A stretch of DNA of 5,835 bases from Cyclobacteriaceae bacterium (GTDB lineage Bacteria; Bacteroidota; Bacteroidia; Cytophagales; Cyclobacteriaceae). Position 1 is the stretch's first letter; the number at the start of each line of letters is the position of its first letter. Below are positions 1 to 5,835 of this stretch, piece after piece. Where the stretch lies: NCBI GenBank assembly GCA_030637245.1, contig DAOVVI010000127.1, positions 1-5,835 of the forward strand. The letters are read 5' to 3'. The translations under genes and the position numbers were made by a program. The notes beneath the pieces are model-generated. The model worked only from the letters and a program-made list of their open reading frames with translations. It searched no databases and was not told where the DNA came from.

Positions 1-1696
1 AGCCAACGCCACCGCCGCATCCCTGTTGCCACGGAGCGCCGTTGGGAACATAGCCGGTTTCTACATTTTGAGCGCCCAGCATGTCCTGCACCCATTTGTG
101 ATAGAAGTTTTTTGCATCATAATTGTGCATGACAGTAACACAAGCCACTTGTCCATCACCTGTATAAGCAGACCGTTCCCTGTGCGGGCAATCACTGGCG
201 ATACCTCCATGCATATTATCAACCTGGCTTCTTCGCCAAATTTTATTGATGTCATTTAGCAATGGATTTGAAGTTTCAAATTTTGCGGACTCCTCAACGT
301 AGGTATTTACAGCCTCGGCTGTCAATTGTGAGGCCTTTAATTCTCCCGGCCAGTTTGTGATCTCAACACCGCTAAAAACAAACCAATTGAACCGAGCTGA
401 ATATGATTCAGGTCCATCACCCCTAAATATATATGAGTTATCGCCGGAGTAATTATTGCTAAGGTACTTAATTTCAATTTTATGACCTGCAGAAGCTTCA
501 ACGTCATTTAATCGAAGCCATCCGGAAATCTCGACTCCAAAGTCAACTTTATAGTTTCCATTTTCTAGCTTTTCAATTGAAACAGGTTGGATCCTTTCCG
601 TTATTTTATCCGGATGAGAAGTATGGGCAACCAGCTTACCTTCAGGAGCTTTTCTGATGATAGCATTTTCCCAATGTGTATCGTCAAAGGAAGAAGTGCT
701 CCAGCCGGGTTGTTCCTTTCTTGCATCGTAATGTTCTCCATAATAAACCATATTCATTAATATGGCGCTTTTTGATGCTTTCCAGGATTGGTCACTTGCA
801 ATTATATCTTCAGTACCATCGGAATAGGTAATGTGAACCTGTCCCAAAAAGCGTGGTGATCCAAAAGCCTCAGCCCAAAATTTAGCCGGATTGTAAAAGC
901 CATTGCCCAAAATACTTCCAATTACATTTTTGCCCTGTTTCAATTGATCCGAAATGTCATAGGCCAGGTACATGACTTTGTACTCCTTAAAATTATCTTC
1001 AAGATTAATTAATGCTTCAGGTAATTTCGGTCGTTTGCCATAGTTGGTTTGGTTTGGTACAAGTACGTCATCTCCGACTTTTTCACCATTTACATAAAGT
1101 TCAAAATAACCCAGCCCTGTTGTGTAAGCAACAGCTTTAGTAACTTCTTTTTCGATCTGAAACTCTTTTCTCAATAATGGTGCGGGAGGGCCGAATTTTT
1201 CCGGCCTCGCATTAGGGTCGCCATTTGGTTTTGGCAAGGCATCTTCTCCCTGCCAGGGAGCGCCAATCCATTTGGCTTTCCAATCACTGGCTTGTAAAAG
1301 CCCCATTCTCCACATGGCCGGGTCACTCCAATTCGAAACGATCCCATCCCGGTCCCAGGTGCGCACCTGCCACCAACATTCCTGCCGGGAAGTTAGCGTT
1401 TTGCCCATATACTTGACCCGAGTTGATTGGTTAGATTTTACTTTTTCGCTATCCCATAAATCAGGTTGCGACAGCTTTTCTTTTGTGCTTGCTACTTTAA
1501 CTTGCCAGGCAGTTTGATGCTGTCCGCGCTCACCCATTTCTGCAATGTTTATCCAGGCCAGTCGCGGAGTTGCCACATCAACCACTGATGGATGTTTAAG
1601 GTATTCACATGTGAGTTGGGTAGGTGTAATCTTTGATGCCTGATGATTTGTATTACAGTTTACAAAGAAAGCCAGTAGAAAAATAAGTCTTTTCAT
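1..1696 (-). CDS. GH78 alpha-L-rhamnosidase, 3' end cut by window edge
   Basis: Likely hydrolyses terminal alpha-L-rhamnose from glycans by the inverting mechanism of family GH78. The frame is open from the ATG at 1696-1694 to the left edge: 565 codons with no stop or frameshift, roughly half to two thirds of a usual 900-1100-residue member. In order I see a hydrophobic N-terminus (MKRLIFLLAFFVNC, a signal peptide or weak lipoprotein signal), an Fn3-like domain near residues 28-130 containing the familiar PRLAW, then WKAKWIG at 139. An N-terminal beta-sandwich (GLGYFELYVNGEKVGD, about 194) and a second beta domain (VDFGVEISGWLRL, about 384) follow. The (alpha/alpha)6 catalytic domain starts near 477. 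Its signature DCPHRERSAYTGD gives D502, E507 and D514, the same spacing as the known acidic triad, E507 being the expected general acid. The general base would lie in the missing part. The gene follows the GH-A gene by 27 bases, so co-transcription is likely. The family call is firm; the natural substrate is unknown. Confidence 0.95.
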   Translation of the reverse strand, partial: MKRLIFLLAFFVNCNTNHQASKITPTQLTCEYLKHPSVVDVATPRLAWINIAEMGERGQHQTAWQVKVASTKEKLSQPDLWDSEKVKSNQSTRVKYMGKTLTSRQECWWQVRTWDRDGIVSNWSDPAMWRMGLLQASDWKAKWIGAPWQGEDALPKPNGDPNARPEKFGPPAPLLRKEFQIEKEVTKAVAYTTGLGYFELYVNGEKVGDDVLVPNQTNYGKRPKLPEALINLEDNFKEYKVMYLAYDISDQLKQGKNVIGSILGNGFYNPAKFWAEAFGSPRFLGQVHITYSDGTEDIIASDQSWKASKSAILMNMVYYGEHYDARKEQPGWSTSSFDDTHWENAIIRKAPEGKLVAHTSHPDKITERIQPVSIEKLENGNYKVDFGVEISGWLRLNDVEASAGHKIEIKYLSNNYSGDNSYIFRGDGPESYSARFNWFVFSGVEITNWPGELKASQLTAEAVNTYVEESAKFETSNPLLNDINKIWRRSQVDNMHGGIASDCPHRERSAYTGDGQVACVTVMHNYDAKNFYHKWVQDMLGAQNVETGYVPNGAPWQQGCGGGVG

Positions 1697-1723
1697 ATTT
1701 ATAATTTTAGGCTTAAAGAAAAT

Positions 1724-4252
1724 TTAGTTTATGATAATTCTTTGCGTGTTTACTTCCCCGTCATTCAATTGAAATCGAACAATATAGGTTCCTGAAGCAA
1801 CATTTAATTCATAGTTGCCATCTTTGCGATATTCAAAAGACTTCATGAATTTGCCAAATAAATCCATCACCTCGATCCTGTTTATTCCTTTCATTTCATA
1901 CTCTTTAGAAAATTGAATTAGAAAATTACCATCTCCTGGATTTGGATATATCTTTATAGAATTGTCGTCTTTATCCAACAGACCTGTTGGTACATCCGAA
2001 GGACGCGTATCAAGCACCACATACATTGCAGATAGAGGTAAAGTAAACGAAAGGCCATCGGGAAGCTCAGTGACAAAAAATTCCCTGTTTTCATATCCGG
2101 AAGTAGTCAGTAAGTGCGCTGATTTTACGAAAGTGTTTTTAATATCTATTTTCACCTGGGTATTGGCACACATCCAGGGCATCGTTCCCAAACTCTCTAT
2201 TCTGAACCCTTCAATTTCATCAGCGCCTTCGGTAGGTGCAAATGTAGTAGCTACTTCGCGCCAGCCAGAGGGGCGGTAAACCGTACCCACCTGGATAAGT
2301 ATCTGTTCTGATTCATTCAATGGTTTATCGTCCATCGATACCGCATTAAGGACAACATAATCGTTAGTAGAAGAAATCGTTATATCAGAAAGTTTGTATT
2401 CTAAACTTCCTGGAAATCCACAGATCCCCTGGGCTTTTGGGGCATTCAAAATGCAAATTCCCTGATTATAATCCCAGTTCAGCTCACCGGTAATGCTCGT
2501 CACTTTTTTCTCATTTGTTTTCACCAAATCGTTTAGCAATGGAGAGACTATGGTATTATCAGGATTTCCATCATAGACTACCTCCACCGGACCTGCAAGA
2601 TAGGTCAATGGAGAATATTCCGTTTCACCCTGTTCCGGATTCGGGTTGTAGTTGTCCCTATTGGGATCGAAACTGTTATCTTCAGTTATTTTTGGAATAT
2701 CCCTTTCTATCAATGATTGAAAGGTGCGTTCTTCATGCAGCACCGCGTCTCCCTGCTTTATAAAACCCTTTCGAAAAGCAAGTGCATTGGCCGGAAACAT
2801 GCCAACCTGACCTGGTGTACTGCTTGTCCATCTGTACATGGGTTCTTCACCATTAATATTACCCCAATATGGAAAGTACGGATCATCATCATAAGTTGTA
2901 GCGCTGGGATTGAACCAGTAAAATGCATCGATTCCCGTCAGAGATTGATACGCGGAAATTAAAAACGGACCTTCGGCCTGGTGCTGGTTTGGCAGGTTCC
3001 AGCCACTTTCTGTTACAATAAAAGGCCTGTTAGCCACTTGCTTAATATTTATTGGGAGCTTGTCAGGAGAATACATAACGGATTTTCCCTGGAAGTGATG
3101 AAGGCGTTCGATTCTCCATCCGCTATTTGGGCCAAAGTGCCCGGGGGAATGATATCGGTTAACTCCCAAAACATCAGCCGACAGATTAGTCCATCGTTCC
3201 AGGTCAAACAATCGAATCGCGCTGGCAGTTTTCCAATTGGTCGCATTTAATACTTGTTGGCAACCCATGCTTTTATAATGATTGTAGATATCCTGGTAAA
3301 ATTCACGTTGTGTAATGGCAAAGAAGTTCATCTGGTCAGTCAGACGTTTATTAAAACCATTCGTAGGCGTTGGAACATTAGGATCGTCTGTTGCAAACCA
3401 AATGCTGATAATTTCCAATAAACCCTGGTTGGTATCATCATCGGGCAAGGAAGTGTCTTCCCATGCGGTAAATGCATTTTCAATAGTACCATATTTGGTA
3501 ACCGCCCAATCAAAAAACTGTTGTTGTATCATGGTGTTTAGTGAGGGGAGAACTCCATTGATTGTCCAGAAAAAGACCCCGTCTTCATTGAGGATCTGTA
3601 TTATTGCCACTGCAGGGTCGTCTTTTAAAGCTATTCCGGTATGTGGATTAATTTCAGTATAAAGATAGTCAACCCAACTTTTGTATGCATTTCTAAAATT
3701 ATCATCAAAATATAAAAGCGCCCATGGATCCACATCACCTTTGTAATCCCCAAGTCCCCAGCTTTCAGGAATATTATCAATATGAGCAGGCCAAAAGGGG
3801 CTGATAGTTGTGTAAATGCCTTCTTTTTTCATAGCAGCAACTACTCGCCAAATATAATCTGCTTCTTCTTTGTTAGGCTCGTTGATATCCTGTGTGGTTG
3901 AAAATATTTCTCCATGAAAACGAATCATATTGACTCCCATTTTAGCCAGGAACCGGGCATAAATTGCCAAATCATTGTCCGTCAGATCTGGATCATGCCC
4001 CCTTACCAATGGTCCGCCATTAGTTGCCCAAAACCTGATATCTCCCTGATCATTTACAAAATGGCTTCCATCTGCAGAAAGTCGTATAAATCCATTGTCT
4101 CCTGCAGTTGCTTCATTAAGATATCTTAAATCCAGCAAAGCATCATCTGTGAAATTATCAACGTTATATTCAAAGCTCCATCCATTTTGAGGGTCTTGAG
4201 CAAGTGAAATTGTAAAAGTAAAAATCAATATAAGCGGTAAAAAATTCTTCAT
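1724..4252 (-). CDS. T9SS-secreted clan GH-A-like glycoside hydrolase
   Basis: Secreted enzyme, 842 residues, probably a retaining glycoside hydrolase with a TIM barrel. Residues 1-18 are a Sec signal peptide (MKNFLPLILIFTFTISLA, cleavage before Q19). About 56-120 is the barrel entry: RLSADGSHFVND, FWATNG (75-79), then GVNMIRFHGE (106-115). This matches GH-A proteins that carry a 'FWGVN' element followed by 'G.N.(I/V)R.H'. IIQILNEDG places N222-E223 as the candidate acid/base after strand 4, and PFIVTESGW places E415 as the candidate nucleophile after strand 7. A beta-rich region follows (about 546-750), containing TGELNWDY and NAPKAQGICGF. Residues about 765-842 are a T9SS type A sorting domain: IKIYPNPGDGNFLIQF, then IEVMDLFG, then a final GTYIVRF..RIIIN. 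An in-frame ATG at 4315 would put 21 extra residues before the signal peptide, so I prefer the start at 4252. The gene lies 27 bases upstream of the GH78 gene. The GH family number is not assigned with confidence; GH5-like, GH2-like or GH42-like proteins are alternatives. Confidence 0.9.
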   Translation of the reverse strand: MKNFLPLILIFTFTISLAQDPQNGWSFEYNVDNFTDDALLDLRYLNEATAGDNGFIRLSADGSHFVNDQGDIRFWATNGGPLVRGHDPDLTDNDLAIYARFLAKMGVNMIRFHGEIFSTTQDINEPNKEEADYIWRVVAAMKKEGIYTTISPFWPAHIDNIPESWGLGDYKGDVDPWALLYFDDNFRNAYKSWVDYLYTEINPHTGIALKDDPAVAIIQILNEDGVFFWTINGVLPSLNTMIQQQFFDWAVTKYGTIENAFTAWEDTSLPDDDTNQGLLEIISIWFATDDPNVPTPTNGFNKRLTDQMNFFAITQREFYQDIYNHYKSMGCQQVLNATNWKTASAIRLFDLERWTNLSADVLGVNRYHSPGHFGPNSGWRIERLHHFQGKSVMYSPDKLPINIKQVANRPFIVTESGWNLPNQHQAEGPFLISAYQSLTGIDAFYWFNPSATTYDDDPYFPYWGNINGEEPMYRWTSSTPGQVGMFPANALAFRKGFIKQGDAVLHEERTFQSLIERDIPKITEDNSFDPNRDNYNPNPEQGETEYSPLTYLAGPVEVVYDGNPDNTIVSPLLNDLVKTNEKKVTSITGELNWDYNQGICILNAPKAQGICGFPGSLEYKLSDITISSTNDYVVLNAVSMDDKPLNESEQILIQVGTVYRPSGWREVATTFAPTEGADEIEGFRIESLGTMPWMCANTQVKIDIKNTFVKSAHLLTTSGYENREFFVTELPDGLSFTLPLSAMYVVLDTRPSDVPTGLLDKDDNSIKIYPNPGDGNFLIQFSKEYEMKGINRIEVMDLFGKFMKSFEYRKDGNYELNVASGTYIVRFQLNDGEVNTQRIIIN

Positions 4253-4400
4253 ATTAAATAAAAAGTTTATGAAAAGATTCTTAATCCTGTCATTCAATAG
4301 AAAGCTTTTTGACAAGGAATCATTTTACTAATTCATTTACCTATAAAGATGCACTTTTTAATTGCTATACCCCCAATGTTTTTGAGCTTTTTCATAGGAA

Positions 4401-4421
4401 ATGCCAATCAATCATCGGCAT
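4401..4421. repeat. Inverted repeat ATGCC-N11-GGCAT
   Basis: Perfect 5-bp arms at 4401-4405 and 4417-4421 are separated by 11 bases. It lies about 150 bases upstream of each flanking start codon. Short arms like these arise by chance fairly often, but the 11-base spacer is the same as in the stronger repeat next to it. It could be an operator half of a pair or coincidence. Confidence 0.35.
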
Positions 4422-4437
4422 ATTAGCATTCTCTCTT

Positions 4438-4464
4438 TGATCTTTGAATTTGAGTTAAAGATCA
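4438..4464. repeat. Inverted repeat TGATCTTT-N11-AAAGATCA
   Basis: Perfect 8-bp arms at 4438-4445 and 4457-4464 flank an 11-base A/T-rich spacer. It sits in the divergent region, about 90 bases before the SDR start and about 185 bases before the GH-A start. No T-tract follows on either strand, and it is upstream of both genes, so an operator is more likely than a terminator. The binding protein is unknown. Confidence 0.5.
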
Positions 4465-4488
4465 TCAATAAAAATTCACGATAAAGTT

Positions 4489-4518
4489 TTTGGTGAAAAT
4501 TACATATTAATTATATTG
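4489..4518 (+). promoter_or_regulatory. Weak candidate Bacteroidota-type promoter for the SDR gene
   Basis: A TTTG at 4489-4492 is followed 18 bases later by TTATATTG (4511-4518), which matches 6 of 8 positions of the TAnnTTTG consensus of the Bacteroidota primary sigma factor. The start codon is about 38 bases further on. In such A/T-rich DNA a match of this quality can occur by chance, so this is only a candidate. Confidence 0.2.
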
Positions 4519-4555
4519 ACAATATGAAGTGTATATTTTTTTATTTAACATTAAT

Positions 4556-5560
4556 ATGATCGTATTATTTATTGGAGGGACCGGCAATATATCAACAGCC
4601 TGTTCGAAACTTTCACTGGAAAAAGGGCATGAAGTTTACCTGCTGAATCGAGGTAATATTACCAGACCGGGTCTGGAAAAGGCCAAACACATTCAAGTTG
4701 ATATCAATGATACTGGAAATGTGAAAGATGCTATAAAGGATATTCAATTTGATGTTGTTGTGAATTTTATTGCCTTTACGCCTGATGAGATAGAGCGGGA
4801 TATCGAGTTGTTTAAAGAAAAAACAAACCAATATATTTTTATAAGCTCAGCTTCAGCATACCAAAAGCCACTACTGCATCCAATAATCACTGAATCCACA
4901 CCGCTTAAAAATCCATACTGGAAATATTCCAGGAACAAGATCGATTGTGAAAACACCCTGACCAGGGCCTACCGGGAAATTGATTTTCCGATGACTATTA
5001 TCCGGCCGTCATTAACCTATGAAACTGTAATACCGGTGGCTATAGGTAGTTGGGATGACTATACCATCATTGATCGAATTAAAAAAGGTAAAAAGATCAT
5101 TGTACATGGAGATGGAAACAGCCTTTGGACCATCACGCATTCCCGGGATTTTGCAAAGGGCTTTGTTGGATTACTTGGGAATCAGCAAGCAATCGGGCAT
5201 AGTTTTCATATCACTTCAGATGAGATACAAACCTGGAATCAAATTTATGAGGCTGTTGCGGAAGCTGCAGGAGCCAAAGCCAATATGGTGCACATTTCCT
5301 CTCATTTTATTTGCAAAGTAGCTGAAACACTTGGAAAAGAGTGGATGTGGGGAAATCTATTGGGAGACAAGGCAGTCAGTGTAGTATTTGACAATTCGAA
5401 GATCAAATCTTTTGTACCTGATTTTAAAGCCACAATTCCATTTAAAGCAGGAATAAAGAATACGGTGAAATGGTTTGAAGAAGACAAGGATCGAATGAGA
5501 GTTATTGATGATAACAACGATTTTATTGATAAGGTCATCACTACATATGAGAAGATCTAA
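4556..5560 (+). CDS. SDR-family NAD(P)-dependent epimerase/dehydratase-like protein
   Basis: Cytoplasmic 334-residue protein of the extended/atypical short-chain dehydrogenase/reductase superfamily. The Rossmann nucleotide-binding loop is at the N-terminus (VLFIGGTGNIST, glycines 7, 8 and 10), and HEVYLLNRG (25-33) ends the second strand. An acidic D49 follows in VDIND. The active-site region has FISSASAYQ (95-103) supplying the serine and Y124-SRN-K128 as YxxxK. The substrate-side half includes IIRPSLTYE (148-156), VHGDGNSLWTITHSRDFAKGFVGLLGN (from 183) and FHITSDEIQTWNQIYEA (from 217). It resembles a recurrent bacterial group annotated only as 'NAD-dependent epimerase/dehydratase' or 'SDR family oxidoreductase', whose substrate I do not know. 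I chose ATG 4556 because it places the GGTG loop at the usual distance from the N-terminus; an in-frame GTG at 4529 adds nine residues without a clear role. It is transcribed divergently from the hydrolase genes, so any role in sugar metabolism is inferred from position only. Confidence 0.9.
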   Translation: MIVLFIGGTGNISTACSKLSLEKGHEVYLLNRGNITRPGLEKAKHIQVDINDTGNVKDAIKDIQFDVVVNFIAFTPDEIERDIELFKEKTNQYIFISSASAYQKPLLHPIITESTPLKNPYWKYSRNKIDCENTLTRAYREIDFPMTIIRPSLTYETVIPVAIGSWDDYTIIDRIKKGKKIIVHGDGNSLWTITHSRDFAKGFVGLLGNQQAIGHSFHITSDEIQTWNQIYEAVAEAAGAKANMVHISSHFICKVAETLGKEWMWGNLLGDKAVSVVFDNSKIKSFVPDFKATIPFKAGIKNTVKWFEEDKDRMRVIDDNNDFIDKVITTYEKI

Positions 5561-5630
5561 GTGTTAATCCAGAATCTATAGTTCAAAAAATAAAGCAATA
5601 CACTTTAAGGCTGCAAAATCATCAGATCTT

Positions 5631-5658
5631 TTATCAAACGAGATTTCTGCTTTGATAA
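5631..5658. repeat. 28-bp near-palindrome TTATCAAA...TTTGATAA
   Basis: Perfect 8-bp arms at 5631-5638 and 5651-5658 enclose CGAGATTTCTGC, which itself contains AGA/TCT in mirrored position. In all, 11 of 14 possible pairs match about a centre between 5644 and 5645. It begins 70 bases after the SDR stop codon. It could be an RNA hairpin at the 3' end of the SDR transcript or a site for a dimeric protein; no T-tract follows. Confidence 0.5.
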
Positions 5659-5677
5659 GTCCTCCATGATGAAATGG

Positions 5678-5692
5678 AGCATTTTGAATGCT
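5678..5692. repeat. Small hairpin AGCATT-TTG-AATGCT
   Basis: Perfect 6-bp arms at 5678-5683 and 5687-5692 enclose a 3-base loop, followed by TAATTTAAG on the plus strand. The stem is A/T-rich and the T-tract is broken, so it is at best a weak terminator. Confidence 0.35.
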
Positions 5693-5708
5693 TAATTTAA
5701 GTTATGTA

Positions 5709-5758
5709 AGGCGCTATCCTGTTTTATGCATTGGGACACCCAAACAGGAATTAAGCCT
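5709..5758. terminator. Nested stem-loop, possible terminator
   Basis: Three pairings nest around one centre: AGGC/GCCT (5709-5712 with 5755-5758), CCTGTTT/AAACAGG (5718-5724 with 5742-5748) and TTGGG/CCCAA (5731-5735 with 5739-5743, loop ACA). The inner two compete for A5742-A5743, giving either a bulged long stem or a shorter one. It lies 8 bases beyond the stop codon of the possible minus-strand gene ending at 5767. That position suits a terminator, but no T-run follows on either strand, so intrinsic termination is uncertain. Confidence 0.35.
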
Positions 5759-5766
5759 CTGAGATT

Positions 5767-5835
5767 TCAATGAATTTTATATTTTAGCGATTCCAGATTG
5801 TCCAGGCCGAATATTGCAAGGATTTCGCTTTGCTC
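5767..5835 (-). CDS. Possible C-terminal end of a gene entering from the right
   Basis: Read on the minus strand from the right edge, this frame gives 22 residues, EQSEILAIFGLDNLESLKYK plus IH, and then a TGA at 5769-5767. The composition is protein-like (amphipathic, possible helix), and a stem-loop lies just beyond the stop, which fits a gene end. The fragment is too short to identify, and the other minus-strand frames are also open for 16-18 codons here, so this is a suggestion only. Confidence 0.25.
   Translation of the reverse strand, partial: EQSEILAIFGLDNLESLKYKIH

Larger units (their letters stand above)
4253..4555. other. Divergent intergenic region
   Basis: These 303 bases lie between the start of the GH-A gene (minus) and the start of the SDR gene (plus), so both promoters should be here. 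I see no convincing open reading frame. The region is strongly A/T-rich and contains two inverted repeats (4401-4421 and 4438-4464), three closely spaced TTTGA words (4436-4453) and one weak Bacteroidota-type promoter match for the plus strand. For the minus strand I found no good match to the Bacteroidota -33/-7 pattern (TTTG and TAnnTTTG). No riboswitch or leader RNA was recognised. Confidence 0.7.
5561..5766. other. Gene-free stretch with several dyads
   Basis: No frame on either strand gives a credible protein here. It contains a 28-bp near-palindrome (5631-5658), a small hairpin (5678-5692) and a larger nested stem-loop (5709-5758). It may serve as a terminator region between convergent genes if the putative minus-strand gene at the right edge is real. 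None of the hairpins is followed by a clean run of T on either strand. Confidence 0.5.

Noticed and set aside
61..255. Minus-strand frame of 64 codons at the left edge
   Set aside because: It overlaps GH78 in another frame; the GH78 frame contains the conserved DCPHRER and YTGD motifs and stays open.
26..259. Plus-strand open frame of 77 codons
   Set aside because: It lies opposite the GH78 catalytic motif in a verified minus-strand coding frame and has no family resemblance; a shadow frame.
1225..1517. Two plus-strand open frames of 63 and 81 codons
   Set aside because: Both are antisense to the Fn3-like domain of GH78, which reads through without interruption.
3315..3662. Plus-strand open frame of 115 codons
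   Set aside because: It is antisense to the GH-A barrel, including the candidate acid/base region, and its translation shows no recognisable domain.
4253..4315. N-terminal extension of the GH-A protein from an ATG at 4315
   Set aside because: The added 21 residues would precede a textbook signal peptide beginning at the ATG at 4252, which would bury the secretion signal.
4309..4347. Sigma-70-like TTGACA with TATAAA on the plus strand
   Set aside because: The two boxes are about 27 bases apart, too far for a sigma-70 promoter, and Bacteroidota use a different promoter consensus.
4529..4555. GTG start for the SDR protein
   Set aside because: It adds nine residues before the Rossmann strand. 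The ATG at 4556 places the GGTG loop at the usual distance from the N-terminus.

Overview
The window looks like chromosomal DNA of a Bacteroidota member (AT-rich, T9SS-equipped, probably a polysaccharide-degrading lineage). The strongest evidence is a C-terminal type A sorting domain of the type IX secretion system (T9SS) on the large central protein. That system is confined to the Bacteroidota and close relatives. The gene starts also lack clear Shine-Dalgarno sequences and sit in A/T-rich leaders, as is usual in this phylum. No RNA genes, CRISPR arrays, insertion sequences or integrase genes were recognised.

Layout, left to right. Positions 1-1696 (minus strand) hold the N-terminal 565 codons of a glycoside hydrolase family 78 (GH78) alpha-L-rhamnosidase; its C-terminal half lies beyond the left edge. 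Only 27 bases separate it from 1724-4252 (minus strand), a complete 842-residue secreted glycoside hydrolase of the clan GH-A (TIM-barrel) type. That protein has a signal peptide, two candidate catalytic glutamates, a beta-rich region after the barrel and the T9SS sorting domain. Positions 4253-4555 are a divergent intergenic region with two inverted repeats centred 40 bp apart. Positions 4556-5560 (plus strand) encode a 334-residue NAD(P)-dependent SDR-family epimerase/dehydratase-like protein. Positions 5561-5766 carry no recognisable gene but contain two conspicuous dyads and one small hairpin. The last 69 bases may be the 3' end of another minus-strand gene, with weak support.

The two minus-strand genes probably form one transcript that starts upstream of the GH-A gene and runs off the left edge. 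They would supply a T9SS-exported endo- or exo-acting hydrolase together with an enzyme that removes terminal alpha-L-rhamnose. This suggests breakdown of a rhamnose-containing plant or algal glycan, but the substrate cannot be read from the sequence. The SDR gene is transcribed away from them and could act on a released sugar or be unrelated. No SusC/SusD pair or regulator is visible, so this would be at most part of a polysaccharide utilisation locus.

I do not see a clearly new biological system. The points most worth a second look are the GH-A enzyme, which I cannot place in a numbered family, and the dyad-rich intergenic regions.
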